Assembly: GCF_011455875.1 (NCBI RefSeq)
Contig: NZ_CP015031.1
Span: 558,001 to 622,000, forward strand
Reading direction: 5' to 3'
DNA: 64,000 nt
From: Basfia succiniciproducens
GTDB taxonomy: Bacteria > Pseudomonadota > Gammaproteobacteria > Enterobacterales > Pasteurellaceae
Position numbers and translations under genes: made by a program. The notes below the pieces were generated by a model, which was given only the letters and a program-made list of their open reading frames with translations, made no database searches and was not told the DNA's origin. Of the stretch, positions 36,964-47,548 are shown one piece after another (position 1 is the first letter of the stretch; every line of letters starts with the position of its first letter).

Positions 36964-38433
36964 TTATTGAATCAGAAGATAGAAATTATTATTTCCGCGT
37001 TCAATATTTAACGCTATAACGGAATCTTTGTTTTCCATGGCTTTGCGTAACTGTGTTAAATCTTCAATGGCGATACGGTTAACGCCGATAATTAAATCGC
37101 CGGTTTTCAAACCTCGTTGAGCTGCCGGGGAATTTTCAGCTACTTTACTGAGTTTCACGCCTTTTTTGCCGTTTTCATTGAAGTTTGTCAATTCTGCACC
37201 TTCCAATGCCGGAATAACGGCTTCCGCATTAGCGGTAGATTGCGCCTGGTCGTCGGCTTGCAGAGTAACTTTTACATTTTCTTTTTTGTTATCACGCAGA
37301 TAAGTTAATTCAATTTCTTTACCTGCGCCGGAAGTAGCGATTTTCGCGCGCATTTCGGCGAAACTCGACACTTTTTGTCCGTTCATGGCAATAATCACAT
37401 CGCCCGCTTTAATGCCCGCTTTATCGGCGGCGGATCCCGGTAAGACTTCGCTGACAAAGGCGCCTTGTTGAGCATCAACGTGGAAGGCTTTCGCCAGATC
37501 CGCATTTAGTTCGCCGCCTTTAATTCCCAACATGCCGCGACGCACTTCGCCGAATTCGCCGATTTGCTGCGCTAAGTTATTCGCCATGTTAGAAGGAATT
37601 GCAAAGGCAATCCCGGCATTAGCGCCGCTAGGTGAAAGAATAGCGGTATTAATACCGATAAGTTCGCCGTTTAAATTAATTAACGGTCCGCCCGAGTTAC
37701 CTTGGTTTACGGCGGCATCCGTTTGAATATAGTTTTCATAAGCGCCGCTGTCGGAACCGGTGGAACGCCCTAAGGCAGAAATGATACCGGAGGTGACGGT
37801 TTGCCCTAAACCGAATGGGTTGCCGATTGCTACGGTGAAATCACCCACGCGTAGTTTATCGCTGTCGGCAAATTTAATTTCGGTTAAGTTTTTAGGGTTT
37901 TCCAATTGTACTAAGGCAATATCGGATTGACTGTCTTTGCCTAAGATTTTACCTTTAAATTCACGGCCGTCCTGCAATAATACGGTGATTTTATCCGCAT
38001 TATCGATAACGTGGTTGTTTGTTAATACATAGCCTTTTTCCGCATTAATAATCACGCCGGAACCTAAACCGCGGAATTTTCTTGAGGATGATTTTGAAGA
38101 ATTATCGCCAAAGAAATCCTCACCGAAGAAAAATTTAAATTCTTCCGGAATATCAAATGAACGCTTAGCGATTTTTTGATTACCTTCCACCGCAATGGAA
38201 ACCACCGCCGGCAACACTTTTTCAAGCATTGGCGCTAATGAGTTGGTGATAAACGGGCTGTTTACGGCAGATTGTGCTACGTTTGATGCCGCTTTGTTTG
38301 CGGAGGTTTGCTCTGCGGATTCGGATTTATCGCCGCCAAAAAACGAACTGAAATCCGCGACACTTACGGTTGGCGCAGCAAGAACGCTTAATCCTAATGC
38401 GATTGCAGTCAATGTAAAACTTGTTTTTTTCAT
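36964..38433 (-). CDS. degP: Periplasmic serine endoprotease DegP/HtrA
   Basis: A periplasmic protease-chaperone for misfolded envelope proteins, 489 residues. A signal peptide (cut near VSVA, about residue 26) is followed by an N-terminal LA-loop, the protease domain with His141 (NNHVI), Asp171 (SDIAL) and Ser247 (QGNSGGPL), then two PDZ domains (around GAFVSEVLPGSAADKAGI and GVKLSKVAENSPAAQRG). The long Ser/Lys-rich LA-loop fits DegP rather than DegS. It is monocistronic, with uptake sequences on both sides. Confidence 0.94.
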   Translation of the reverse strand: MKKTSFTLTAIALGLSVLAAPTVSVADFSSFFGGDKSESAEQTSANKAASNVAQSAVNSPFITNSLAPMLEKVLPAVVSIAVEGNQKIAKRSFDIPEEFKFFFGEDFFGDNSSKSSSRKFRGLGSGVIINAEKGYVLTNNHVIDNADKITVLLQDGREFKGKILGKDSQSDIALVQLENPKNLTEIKFADSDKLRVGDFTVAIGNPFGLGQTVTSGIISALGRSTGSDSGAYENYIQTDAAVNQGNSGGPLINLNGELIGINTAILSPSGANAGIAFAIPSNMANNLAQQIGEFGEVRRGMLGIKGGELNADLAKAFHVDAQQGAFVSEVLPGSAADKAGIKAGDVIIAMNGQKVSSFAEMRAKIATSGAGKEIELTYLRDNKKENVKVTLQADDQAQSTANAEAVIPALEGAELTNFNENGKKGVKLSKVAENSPAAQRGLKTGDLIIGVNRIAIEDLTQLRKAMENKDSVIALNIERGNNNFYLLIQ

Positions 38434-38659
38434 TTATACTTTTCCTTAATTAATAACAAATAGGGTGAAAACACCAAATATGTACGGTATGACAGAAAAT
38501 ATGGGGAAATGTTCATTTAAATTCAAGTTATTAACTGAAAATAAAGATTTTTTAAGAGAAAAAAGAAAGGATTTAAAAAGCGTAAAGTGCGGTCGAAAAT
38601 TGGGAAATTTTACGAAAAAGGCGCGAATCTTTTTGAGATTACACGCCTCTTGTATTTAA
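38434..38659. other. Intergenic region between degP and kdsC, no gene seen
   Basis: A short reading frame at 38465-38659 has no ribosome-binding site or family features and runs through an uptake sequence (about 38584). An imperfect hairpin (AGGCGCG...ACACGCCT, 38619-38648) probably terminates kdsC. Confidence 0.5.
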
Positions 38660-39202
38660 TTATTGCGCCATATTGGTCACAATTTTAAGAAAGCCTTTGG
38701 CGGATGAATAAACGTCCGTTTTACCTTGCGCTTTTAATATCATGTCCGACATCTCACGGAATGCGCCTTTGCCGCCGCGAAGGTCCAGCACATAATCGGC
38801 GCAATCTTTTACATAATCGGGCGCATCCGCTACAGCGAACGCAACACCGCATACGTTAAAAGCAGGTAAATCAACGCTATCGTCACCGATATAAGCCGTT
38901 TCTTCAGGGGTTACTCCTACTTCTTTCATTAGTTCATAACAGGCACTTTCTTTTTCCAATTTCCCTAAAAATGCCAGTTTTATTCCAAGATCTGCAATGC
39001 GTTTGCGCAAAATGGCAGAATCCCGCCCGGAAAGCACTGCAACCGGAATGCCGCTTTCCATCAACATTTTCACGCCTAATCCGTCACGGACATGAAAACT
39101 TTTTATTGCTTCACCGTTGGCGTCGTAATGCAGTTGACCGTCGGTCAGCACGCCGTCAACGTCGGTGATAACAAATTTAATATTTTCTAATTTTCTGTTC
39201 AT
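38660..39202 (-). CDS. kdsC: 3-deoxy-D-manno-octulosonate 8-phosphate phosphatase
   Basis: A HAD-superfamily phosphatase in Kdo (LPS inner core) synthesis; usually a tetramer. Its 180 residues have FVITDVDGVLTDG with the nucleophile and acid/base Asp pair, VAVLSGRDS (motif II), and GDDSVDLPAF (motif IV). A frame from a TTG at 39223 exists, but the ATG at 39202 (MNRKLENIKF) matches H. influenzae KdsC and leaves 4 bases after the kdsD stop. Confidence 0.93.
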   Translation of the reverse strand: MNRKLENIKFVITDVDGVLTDGQLHYDANGEAIKSFHVRDGLGVKMLMESGIPVAVLSGRDSAILRKRIADLGIKLAFLGKLEKESACYELMKEVGVTPEETAYIGDDSVDLPAFNVCGVAFAVADAPDYVKDCADYVLDLRGGKGAFREMSDMILKAQGKTDVYSSAKGFLKIVTNMAQ

Positions 39203-39206
39203 ATTT

Positions 39207-40142
39207 TTAACTTGAGAATTCAACTAAACCGACGACTTTATTGTCATTGTCTACCACAATCAAGGAATGAATTCTGTGTTCTTTCATATAGTCTTCAGCC
39301 TGACCGATATAGGTATCCTGATTAATGACTTTAGGATTTGAGGTCATTAATTCCCGCGCCACTTTATTTAAAGTATCGGCGCCGTTAGCGGCTAATGCGC
39401 GGCGGATGTCGCCGTCCGTAATAATCCCTTTCAAAACGTCATTTTCCATCACCAGCGCAACGCCCATTCTGCCTTCGTTCATAATGGTCAGGCAGTCTGT
39501 AAACGATGTATTTAATGCGGTAACCGGCAGGTTGGTTTGCATTTGATCCTTAACTCGGCAGAGTAGGCGACGACCAAGGCTGCCGCCGGGATGGAATTTT
39601 GCGAAATCCATAGGTTGAAAATGACGGGCGTTAATTAACGCCACCGCTAAAGCGTCGCCTAAAGCCAGGGTAACCAATGCGGAAGTTGTAGGCGCCAGGT
39701 TATTCGGGCAGGCTTCGCGTTCAACGCTGATATCCAGAACGTAATCGGCGTGTTTTGCCAAGGTTGAATGCTTGTTGCCGGTTAATGCAATAATAGTATT
39801 GCCGAAATTTTTTAAACTTGGGATAAGCTTATTTACATCATCGCTTTCGCCGCTGTAAGAGATCAACATCACAATATCTATAGGTTTTAACATACCAAGA
39901 TCGCCGTGGAAGGCTTCGGTCGGATGAAGAAAAAAACTCGGCGTGCCCGTTGAGGCGAAAGTTGCGACCATTTTTCGACCGATTAAGCCGGATTTGCCGA
40001 TTCCCCCGATAACTAAACGACCTCCGCAGTTAAGGATAAGATCGATGACGTTGTTGAAAGATTGATCAAGATTTCGACTGAGAAGCGTCAGGGCATCTTT
40101 TTCGGTGGCTAAAGTTTCCCGTGCGTTTTGTAAATAATCCAT
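39207..40142 (-). CDS. kdsD: D-arabinose 5-phosphate isomerase
   Basis: Converts ribulose-5-P to arabinose-5-P, the first step to Kdo. Its 311 residues hold an N-terminal SIS domain (GGIGKSGLIGRKMVATFASTG, about 46-66, and ISYSGESDDV) and two CBS domains at the C-terminus (LTIMNEGRMGVALV and QAEDYMKEHRIHSLIVVD). It is directly upstream of kdsC in a two-gene operon. Confidence 0.94.
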   Translation of the reverse strand: MDYLQNARETLATEKDALTLLSRNLDQSFNNVIDLILNCGGRLVIGGIGKSGLIGRKMVATFASTGTPSFFLHPTEAFHGDLGMLKPIDIVMLISYSGESDDVNKLIPSLKNFGNTIIALTGNKHSTLAKHADYVLDISVEREACPNNLAPTTSALVTLALGDALAVALINARHFQPMDFAKFHPGGSLGRRLLCRVKDQMQTNLPVTALNTSFTDCLTIMNEGRMGVALVMENDVLKGIITDGDIRRALAANGADTLNKVARELMTSNPKVINQDTYIGQAEDYMKEHRIHSLIVVDNDNKVVGLVEFSS

Positions 40143-40225
40143 AATGTTCTATCCATTAGAGTTAAATCTGTGCGCATTGTAGCTCAACTTGTTATTTAAC
40201 TCTATATTATTTACTGAAATTGGGA

Positions 40226-40231
40226 TATACT
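40226..40231 (+). promoter_or_regulatory. -10 element of rnpB
   Basis: TATACT lies about 8 bases before the likely 5' end of rnpB; no good -35 is seen at standard spacing. Confidence 0.35.
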
Positions 40232-40238
40232 TCACGCC

Positions 40239-40622
<384 letters not shown>

Positions 40623-40633
40623 ATCTAATTCCG

Positions 40634-40664
40634 CCGCCATATTTGAGAATATGGCGGTTTTTTT
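40634..40664 (+). terminator. Rho-independent terminator of rnpB
   Basis: CCGCCATA...TATGGCGG hairpin followed by a T-run. Confidence 0.85.
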
Positions 40665-40812
40665 ATATACGGTAAGTTCTAAATGTGCGGTCAGAAATAA
40701 TCAAGGCAGAGTTTTTATTAATATGAAATGAAACAAATAATTTTATTAAAGATTATCGGATCGATAATTTTTTGACCTGGTTTTTGCACGAATTGATTAT
40801 TAACGGGAATTT

Positions 40813-40828
40813 TGTGTGCTGGATCACA
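40813..40828 (+). promoter_or_regulatory. CRP-binding site candidate
   Basis: TGTGTGCTGGATCACA fits the TGTGA-N6-TCACA consensus with one mismatch, and the palindrome extends outward (TTTTGTG...CACAAAA). It is about 41 bases upstream of a plausible start point, the class II activation position. Confidence 0.6.
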
Positions 40829-40861
40829 AAATGAAAAACTACTATTTGCAGGCTAATTTAT

Positions 40862-40957
40862 TATTGGCTATTCTTGAGCGCAATAAAAACAAGTGCTATT
40901 TCAATAGCCTGATATTTTGCTTTCCGAGTAGTGCCTTTTCAAAAGGCACTTTTTTTA
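40862..40957 (+). ncRNA. Candidate CRP-controlled small RNA
   Basis: This stretch starts downstream of a -10-like TAATTT (40854-40859) and ends in a strong terminator: AGTGCCTTT (40930-40938), loop TCA, AAAGGCACT (40942-40950), then seven or more T. It has no open reading frame of note. The neighbours do not explain the terminator, since rnpB has its own and pta is on the other strand. I do not recognise a known sRNA family. Confidence 0.5.
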
Positions 40958-40999
40958 TGTCCGTATTTTATGATTTGTTTCAATGATAAAAAATTCCGC

Positions 41000-41040
41000 A
41001 TAAAAATACCGCACTTTAACGGCAAGTTAAAAGTGCGGTC
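41000..41040 (-). terminator. Inverted uptake-sequence terminator of pta
   Basis: ACCGCACTTTAAC (41008-41020) and GTTAAAAGTGCGGT (41026-41039) pair; on the minus strand ATTTTTATG follows. Confidence 0.75.
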
Positions 41041-41075
41041 TGTTTTTTATTAAATTTTATCGGTTTATCAGCCGA

Positions 41076-43214
41076 TTAGCATTGTGTCGCCTGAATTGCC
41101 GTTAATGCGATGGTATAGACGATATCGTCAACCAATGCACCGCGGGAAAGGTCGTTCACCGGTTTACGCATACCTTGTAACATCGGACCGATTGATACTA
41201 AATCGGCAGAACGTTGAACCGCTTTATAAGTCGTATTACCCGTATTTAAGTCAGGGAATACAAATACGGTCGCTTTACCGGCTACTTTAGAATTCGGCGC
41301 TTTAGAACGCGCAACATCTTCCATTACGGCGGCATCATATTGTAACGGACCGTCGATTAATAAATCAGGGCGTTTTTCCTGTGCGATACGAGTCGCTTCT
41401 TTCACTTTTTCAACATCTGCGCCGGAGCCTGATGTGCCGGTTGAGTAAGAGATCATAGCAACGCGAGGGTCAATACCGAAGGATTTCGCCGATTCCGCAG
41501 ATTGAATAGCAATTTCCGCTAATTGTTCCGCAGTCGGATCCGGGTTAACCGCACAGTCACCATATACTAATACTTGATCCGGTAACAACATGAAGAAGAT
41601 CGATGAAATAATCGAACTACCGGGAGCGGTTTTGATAATTTGCATCGGCGGACGAATCGTATTTGCAGTAGTATGGACCGCACCGGATACCAAACCGTCT
41701 ACTTCGCCGGCTTCTAACATCATTGTACCTAATACAACGGTGTCTTCCAGTTGTTCGCGGGCTGCCATTTCAGTCATACCTTTTGCTTTACGCAGTTCTA
41801 CTAAACGAGCGACATAGTTTTCACGAACTGAAGCGGGATCGATAACGGTAATTCCGTTACCTAATTTCACGCCTTGAGAATCGGCAACACGTTTTACGTC
41901 TTCAGGTTTCGCCAATAATACGCATTCCGCAATACCGCGTTCTGCACAAAGTACCGCCGCTTTAATCGTACGAGGTTCGTCACCTTCAGGCAGAACAATA
42001 CGTTTTTTCGCCGCACGTGCTAACTCGGTTAATTGATAACGGAATGCCGGCGGAGATAAACGACGGGCACGCACGGAAGCGGAAGCCAGTGAATGAATGA
42101 AATCCGCATCAAATTGTCCGCTGGTATATTGTTTGATATTTTCGATACGTTCTTTATCGTCAACCGGTACTTCAAGATTAAAACTCTGTAAGCTTAAAGC
42201 CGTTTGCCAGGTGTTACCTTCAATACGGAATACCGGTAATTTGGTATTTTCGAATGTCGGGGTACATAATTTTTTGATTTCGCAATCTATTTTGTAACCG
42301 CCGGTTAATAAAATACCGCCAAGTTCAATACCTGTAGTAGCGGCTAACGCGGCTGCGGTTAAAATTTCAGGGCGGTCGGCGGAAACTACCAGCAAGCTGC
42401 CCGCTTTGAAGTGTTCAATCATATTAGGCAGCGTTCTTGCGCAGAAAGTGATACTGCGGATACGACGGTTCATATCGCCTTCGTTAAGAATAGAAGCGCC
42501 CAAATGTTTTACCAAATCAATCGCACGGGTAGCAATTAAATCTGCAGACCAAGGAATACAAGCCAATACTTTAATCGGGCTGTTTTCAAATAGTTTGTAA
42601 ATTTCTTTGATATTATTGTGACTATGCTGGAATGAATCGAAAATTTCCGTTAAATCCGGACGGGTACGACCTGATTCATCAACCGGCGCATTAAATTTAT
42701 TAATAACCACACCAAGTAAATTAGGATTGCTTTTACCACCGAATGAGGCGGCGGCCGCTTCAACGCGCTCTTTTAATTGAGCGGGCGTTTCGGTTGCAGG
42801 CGCGGAAACTAAAATGATTTCGGCATCCAGTGCTTGCGCGATATCGTAGTTTACACTGTTAGCATAAGAGTTTTTACGGGAAGGAATTAAACCTTCGACG
42901 ATCACGATATCGTTGTCTTTGCTGATTTGTTGATGCTGGGCAACAATTTTTTCTAATAAAACGTCTGTTTGGTTTTGACCGATTAAATTTTCAGCCTCAC
43001 TTAGCATAACAGGTTCGGTAGTTTCGATTGTCGTGCTTGTGCGAACAATTGAGGTTGTTCTATCAAGCATATCTTCACCGGAACGAGGTTGTGAAATCGG
43101 CTTCATGAAACCGATTTTAGTCCCTTTTTGTTCTAATGCACGAATAAGCCCGAGACTTACACTTGTTAAACCTACGCCTGCGCTGATTGGAATAAGGATA
43201 ATTGTACGTGACAT
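41076..43214 (-). CDS. pta: Phosphate acetyltransferase
   Basis: Interconverts acetyl-CoA and acetyl phosphate. Its 712 residues (E. coli 714) have the long enterobacterial form: an N-terminal P-loop-like domain ([19 protein letters not shown]), a central DRTGG domain ([14 protein letters not shown]...GGILLTGG), and the C-terminal catalytic domain ([40 protein letters not shown]). It is downstream of ackA with an intercistronic hairpin between them. Confidence 0.97.
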   Translation of the reverse strand: MSRTIILIPISAGVGLTSVSLGLIRALEQKGTKIGFMKPISQPRSGEDMLDRTTSIVRTSTTIETTEPVMLSEAENLIGQNQTDVLLEKIVAQHQQISKDNDIVIVEGLIPSRKNSYANSVNYDIAQALDAEIILVSAPATETPAQLKERVEAAAASFGGKSNPNLLGVVINKFNAPVDESGRTRPDLTEIFDSFQHSHNNIKEIYKLFENSPIKVLACIPWSADLIATRAIDLVKHLGASILNEGDMNRRIRSITFCARTLPNMIEHFKAGSLLVVSADRPEILTAAALAATTGIELGGILLTGGYKIDCEIKKLCTPTFENTKLPVFRIEGNTWQTALSLQSFNLEVPVDDKERIENIKQYTSGQFDADFIHSLASASVRARRLSPPAFRYQLTELARAAKKRIVLPEGDEPRTIKAAVLCAERGIAECVLLAKPEDVKRVADSQGVKLGNGITVIDPASVRENYVARLVELRKAKGMTEMAAREQLEDTVVLGTMMLEAGEVDGLVSGAVHTTANTIRPPMQIIKTAPGSSIISSIFFMLLPDQVLVYGDCAVNPDPTAEQLAEIAIQSAESAKSFGIDPRVAMISYSTGTSGSGADVEKVKEATRIAQEKRPDLLIDGPLQYDAAVMEDVARSKAPNSKVAGKATVFVFPDLNTGNTTYKAVQRSADLVSIGPMLQGMRKPVNDLSRGALVDDIVYTIALTAIQATQC

Positions 43215-43239
43215 AATAAACCTTAGAATGTTGTTAATG

Positions 43240-43272
43240 TAGAAAAAGAAACTGCCGAGAAGTCGGCAGTTT
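43240..43272 (-). terminator. Intercistronic hairpin between ackA and pta
   Basis: AACTGCCGA (43250-43258) and TCGGCAGTT (43263-43271) with TTCTTTTTCT on the minus strand. It may attenuate ackA transcription into pta or be an mRNA processing/stability element. Confidence 0.55.
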
Positions 43273-43281
43273 ATCGATTAA

Positions 43282-44505
43282 TTAATCTTTAATACAAAGA
43301 CGAGCTGTGTCTTGTGCGATAACTAATTCTTCGTTTGTAGGAATTACCATTGCGATAGGGGTGTTATCTGCGGTGATAATACCTTCGTTACCAAAGCGAG
43401 CGGCTAAGTTTTTCTCTTGATCCAATTGGTAACCGAATAATTTTAAGTGATTTAATGTAATTTCGCGCACGTGAGCGGAGTTTTCACCGATACCGCCGGT
43501 AAATACGATAGCATCTAAACGTTCGCCGATAACCGCCATGTAAGAACCGATATATTTAGCTAAACGATAGCAGTAAACGTCCATTGCACGTTTTGCCGGA
43601 ACACGTAATGATTCGTCTTCGTTGTCATAGTTGTCTTCGGCAAAACGGCAGTCGCTGGTTACTTCGGTTAAACCTAATAAACCGGATTTTTTTGTTAATG
43701 TAGTGTTGATTTCTTCAACGGACATACCAAGCGTATCGTGCATATAGAACATAATAGCCGGGTCAATATCGCCGCAACGCGTTCCCATCACTAAACCTTC
43801 CAACGGCGTTAAACCCATTGAAGTGTCGATACATTGACCGTGACGAACCGCAGAAACGGAACCGCCGTTTCCTAAGTGGCAAGTGATAACGTTTACTTTA
43901 TCTTCGGCAACGCCTAAACGTTTTGCCGCTTCGCGGCTTACGAAATAATGGCTGGTACCGTGCGCACCGTAACGACGAACGCCGTGTTCTTTGTATAAAG
44001 AGTACGGAAGCGCGTATAGGTATGCTTCTTCAGGCATTGTTTGGTGGAATGCGGTGTCGAATACCACAACGTTTTTATCTTTTAAGTGCGGGAAGATTTT
44101 GAATGCTTCTTTAATACCGATTAAATGAGCCGGGTTGTGAAGCGGTGCGAATTGGATAGCGTCTTCAATGCCTTTAACGACTTCATCCGTAACGATTACC
44201 GAAGAGGTAAATTTTTCACCGCCGTGAACAATACGGTGACCGATCGCAACAATACCGTCTTTTAATGTCGGATCTAACGGGAAAATGTTGTTTACGATGA
44301 AGTTTAATGCTTCACTGTGAGCAGCGCCTTTACCTAATTCGGCGTTACCTTTTTCGCCATGGAGTTTCCATTTAATACGGGCATCATCTAAGTAAAATGC
44401 TTCTGCTAAACCAGATAATTTTTCTTCACCCGTTTTAGGATCTAAAATAGAGAATTTTAATGAAGAACTACCGCAGTTAAGGATAAGAACTAATTTTTGA
44501 GACAT
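43282..44505 (-). CDS. ackA: Acetate kinase
   Basis: Converts acetyl phosphate and ADP to acetate and ATP. Its 407 residues start [20 protein letters not shown], the family N-terminus. Signatures include [28 protein letters not shown] with catalytic residues, and [15 protein letters not shown]. An open frame extends to 44553, but the ATG at 44505 has an AGG site and matches homologues. It is divergent from yfbV, as in E. coli. Confidence 0.96.
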   Translation of the reverse strand: MSQKLVLILNCGSSSLKFSILDPKTGEEKLSGLAEAFYLDDARIKWKLHGEKGNAELGKGAAHSEALNFIVNNIFPLDPTLKDGIVAIGHRIVHGGEKFTSSVIVTDEVVKGIEDAIQFAPLHNPAHLIGIKEAFKIFPHLKDKNVVVFDTAFHQTMPEEAYLYALPYSLYKEHGVRRYGAHGTSHYFVSREAAKRLGVAEDKVNVITCHLGNGGSVSAVRHGQCIDTSMGLTPLEGLVMGTRCGDIDPAIMFYMHDTLGMSVEEINTTLTKKSGLLGLTEVTSDCRFAEDNYDNEDESLRVPAKRAMDVYCYRLAKYIGSYMAVIGERLDAIVFTGGIGENSAHVREITLNHLKLFGYQLDQEKNLAARFGNEGIITADNTPIAMVIPTNEELVIAQDTARLCIKD

Positions 44506-44825
44506 AAATAACCTATCTTTTGGATTAACGTTAAAGGACATCCGTTCACACAATGAACGAATAGACGTTTGGGAATGTTACCGATAATAAGGATACACGT
44601 TTAACGGAATAAAATAAATTATGAAGTTCTGAAAAAAGCGATTTAAGTCAAAAAAAATTGAATTTTTAGCAAAATGTTATAAAAATGTTCAATTTTTAGG
44701 ACATATATCCAATAAGCCATTTGAGTTTCATGCGATAAGCGATCTTTAAAACAGGATAAAATGGCAGCAAATTTAAAATAAGTCAGTAGTAAAAATTTGA
44801 AGAAATATAAATTAAGGATTTAAAA
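44506..44825. other. Divergent promoter region of ackA and yfbV
   Basis: About 320 AT-rich bases without a gene. I found no clear FNR or ArcA site by eye. Promoters for both genes are expected here but I cannot place them. Confidence 0.4.
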
Positions 44826-45266
44826 ATGGGATTTTTTAAAACTATATCGGCGGGGCAGAAATATTCGGAAACATGGCCTTTAGAAGCTAAGTTAGCCATG
44901 ATTTTTCCGGAAAACCGAATAATCAAGGCAACGAAATTCGCACAGAAATTTATGCCGTTTATTGCGGTATTTTCGGTTGTTTGGCAGCAGTTTTACGCAA
45001 AGTCGGATCTAGTGGCATTAGCTATCGCCGTTCTTTGCGCTATCGTTGCCTTATGTATTCCGCTGCAAGGCTTATATTGGTTAGGCAAACGGGCGCAAAC
45101 CGGATTGCCGGCGCAAAGTGCGGTCAAATTTTTTGAAATTTCTAAATTATTAGAAAAGAAAAATGTGACAACATCACAAATAGAGCGACCAACCTATCAG
45201 CATTTAGCGGATTTGTTGGCAAAGGCACAGAAACATTGTACAAAAGAATTCTGGGAGGAACTCTAA
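44826..45266 (+). CDS. yfbV: YfbV family (UPF0208) membrane protein
   Basis: A 146-residue inner-membrane protein with two central hydrophobic segments (about 43-57 and 66-84). E. coli YfbV has been linked to insulation of the Ter macrodomain. Family motifs are SAGQKYSETWPLEAKLAMIFPENRII and YWLGKRAQTGLP. It sits beside ackA-pta as in E. coli. An uptake sequence lies inside the coding region (about 45116). Confidence 0.92.
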   Translation: MGFFKTISAGQKYSETWPLEAKLAMIFPENRIIKATKFAQKFMPFIAVFSVVWQQFYAKSDLVALAIAVLCAIVALCIPLQGLYWLGKRAQTGLPAQSAVKFFEISKLLEKKNVTTSQIERPTYQHLADLLAKAQKHCTKEFWEEL

Positions 45267-45346
45267 AAGCGATTCAGCTTAATATTGAACAATGATATAT
45301 TATGCAACCGGCGGTCATTTTATGGCTAAATAGATTAATTTACCTT

Positions 45347-45362
45347 ACGCAAACGTTTTCTT
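45347..45362 (+). promoter_or_regulatory. PurR operator upstream of cvpA-purF
   Basis: ACGCAAACGTTTTCTT is a near-perfect PurR box and overlaps the -35 region of a TAGAAT (45380-45385) promoter. The E. coli cvpA-purF operon is controlled the same way. Confidence 0.85.
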
Positions 45363-45432
45363 TTTTCCGCAAAGTTCGGTAGAATAGTGCGGTCAAAAAA
45401 TCGGACGTTTTTGTTTTTTCAGAGAATTATTA

Positions 45433-45924
45433 ATGATTGATTATATTATCATCGGAATTATCGTTTTTTCTATCGTCGTAAGTTTACTGCGCGGCTTTGT
45501 GCGTGAAGTGATGTCACTGGCAAGCTGGGTAGTGGCATTTGTTATTGCAAGTCAGTTTTATCCTTATCTCGCTAATTTTTTAACTCAGATTGAGTCCGAA
45601 TATCTTCGGAACGGGACCGCTATCGGTATTTTATTTATTCTGACGTTAATTGTCGGCGCTATAGTAAATTATGTGATTGGTCAACTTGTAGACAAAACAG
45701 GATTAAGCGGAACCGACCGGGTATTAGGTGCCTGTTTCGGTTTCTTGCGGGGCGTATTGATCGTCTCTGCTTTGTTATTTTTCGTAGATACCTTTACTAA
45801 TTTTGATCAAAACGATATGTGGAAAGAATCAAAACTAATACCGCACTTTGGTTTTGTAGTGGAGTGGTTTTTCGAACAATTACAGGCAAACTCAAGTTTT
45901 TTAAACTCAACCCTAAACAAATAA
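45433..45924 (+). CDS. cvpA: Colicin V production protein CvpA
   Basis: A 163-residue inner-membrane protein with four hydrophobic helices. The family motif [16 protein letters not shown] (about 18-33) and [18 protein letters not shown] are present. Its biochemical role is not settled; it is needed for colicin V export and envelope robustness in E. coli. It precedes purF by 13 bases in a PurR-controlled operon. Confidence 0.94.
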   Translation: MIDYIIIGIIVFSIVVSLLRGFVREVMSLASWVVAFVIASQFYPYLANFLTQIESEYLRNGTAIGILFILTLIVGAIVNYVIGQLVDKTGLSGTDRVLGACFGFLRGVLIVSALLFFVDTFTNFDQNDMWKESKLIPHFGFVVEWFFEQLQANSSFLNSTLNK

Positions 45925-45937
45925 GAGGATAGCACTA

Positions 45938-47449
45938 ATGTGTGGTATTGTTGGAATTGTAAGTCAAAGCCCGGTCAATCAATCAATTTATGATGCCTTG
46001 ACCGTATTGCAGCATCGCGGACAGGATGCTGCCGGGATTGTGACTATTGATGATGAAAACCGCTTTCGCTTGCGTAAAGCCAACGGTTTGGTAAGCGATG
46101 TGTTCCAACAGGTTCACATGACGCGTTTACAGGGCAACGCGGGGATTGGACACGTTCGTTATCCGACAGCCGGTAGCTCAAGCGTATCGGAAGCGCAACC
46201 TTTCTATGTCAATTCGCCTTACGGCTTATCATTAGTGCATAACGGCAACCTTACAAATTCCGACGAATTAAAATCCAAACTTTTCAAATTAGCCCGTCGT
46301 CACGTCAATACTAATTCCGACTCCGAAGCATTGTTAAATATTCTGGCTTATTATCTTGATCATATGCAAACCGAGCATCTTTCACCGGAAGATATTTTTT
46401 ATGCGATCAAAAAAACCCATAAAGATATTCGCGGCGCTTATGCCTGTATCGCTATGATTATCGGTCACGGTATGGTGGCATTCAGAGATCCTCACGGCAT
46501 TCGCCCGTTAATTTTGGGTAAACGCGAAGAGAGCGGAAAAACCGAATATATGTTTGCTTCGGAATCTGTTGCATTAGACACCGCCGGTTTTGACGTGGTA
46601 CGTGATATTGAACCCGGCGAAGCGGTATATATCACTTTCGACGGCAAACTCTACGCGGAGCAATGTGCGGAAAATCCGGTGTTAACGCCTTGTATTTTCG
46701 AATACGTTTATTTTGCCCGTCCGGATTCGACTATTGACGGCGTATCGGTATATGCGGCGCGCGTACATATGGGTGAACGTTTGGGGCAAAAAATTGCCAA
46801 CGAATGGGCTGATGCGGATATTGATGTGGTCATTCCGGTGCCTGAAACATCCAATGATATCGCATTAAGAATCGCAACCATATTGGGCAAACCTTACCGT
46901 CAGGGTTTCGTAAAAAACCGTTATGTGGGACGCACATTTATTATGCCGGGGCAAAAACAGCGTATTAGTGCGGTTCGCCGTAAATTAAATACGATTTCTT
47001 CCGAATTTAAGGATAAAAACGTGTTATTAGTGGATGATTCCATCGTGCGCGGTACAACTTCGGAACAAATCGTTGATATGGCGCGTGCCGCCGGCGCGAA
47101 GAAAATTTATTTTGCTTCGGCAGCGCCTGAAATTCGCTATCCGAATGTGTATGGCATTGATATGCCGACCAAGCACGAATTAATCGCTTATGGCCGCGAG
47201 CCTGAGGAAATTGCCAAATTAATCGGCGTGGATAAGCTCATTTTTCAGGATTTATCGGCATTAACGCAGTCCGTACAGCAAGAAAATCCAAATATCAAAG
47301 AATTTGATACTTCGGTATTTACCGGACATTATGTGACGGGCGATATTTCCACCGAATATCTGGATAATATTGCGCAACAGCGTAATGACGCGGCAAAAAG
47401 AAAACGCGCAAAAGATGCGACAAATCTGGAAATCCATAACGAAGGATAA
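45938..47449 (+). CDS. purF: Amidophosphoribosyltransferase
   Basis: The first step of purine synthesis, PRPP plus glutamine to phosphoribosylamine. Its 503 residues (E. coli 505) have the catalytic N-terminal Cys2 after Met removal ([10 protein letters not shown]), glutaminase Arg/Asn/Asp residues in GHVRYPTAG and NSDSEALL, and the PRPP loop [15 protein letters not shown] terminator follows at 47471-47497. Confidence 0.97.
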   Translation: MCGIVGIVSQSPVNQSIYDALTVLQHRGQDAAGIVTIDDENRFRLRKANGLVSDVFQQVHMTRLQGNAGIGHVRYPTAGSSSVSEAQPFYVNSPYGLSLVHNGNLTNSDELKSKLFKLARRHVNTNSDSEALLNILAYYLDHMQTEHLSPEDIFYAIKKTHKDIRGAYACIAMIIGHGMVAFRDPHGIRPLILGKREESGKTEYMFASESVALDTAGFDVVRDIEPGEAVYITFDGKLYAEQCAENPVLTPCIFEYVYFARPDSTIDGVSVYAARVHMGERLGQKIANEWADADIDVVIPVPETSNDIALRIATILGKPYRQGFVKNRYVGRTFIMPGQKQRISAVRRKLNTISSEFKDKNVLLVDDSIVRGTTSEQIVDMARAAGAKKIYFASAAPEIRYPNVYGIDMPTKHELIAYGREPEEIAKLIGVDKLIFQDLSALTQSVQQENPNIKEFDTSVFTGHYVTGDISTEYLDNIAQQRNDAAKRKRAKDATNLEIHNEG

Positions 47450-47470
47450 TGTAAAATAGCTAAGATTTCA

Positions 47471-47497
47471 TAAGGCTCCGCTTGGAGCCTTAGTTTT
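47471..47497 (+). terminator. Rho-independent terminator of purF
   Basis: AAGGCTCC (47472-47479), loop GCTT, GGAGCCTT (47484-47491), then GTTTTA. Confidence 0.7.
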
Positions 47498-47548
47498 ATC
47501 CGCTAAAAAAGCCAGTCTAATTATAGCTGTCCTTTGGCGCGTAAGTCG

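Larger units (their letters stand above)
40665..41007. other. Long intergenic region between rnpB and pta
   Basis: No protein gene is seen. It contains a CRP-type site, a promoter-like element and an intrinsic terminator on the plus strand that together suggest a small RNA, plus a degenerate uptake sequence near 40683. Confidence 0.5.

Noticed and set aside
38465-38659. A small gene between degP and kdsC.
   Set aside because: It has no ribosome-binding site, low-complexity Lys-rich sequence, and runs through an uptake sequence and a terminator hairpin.
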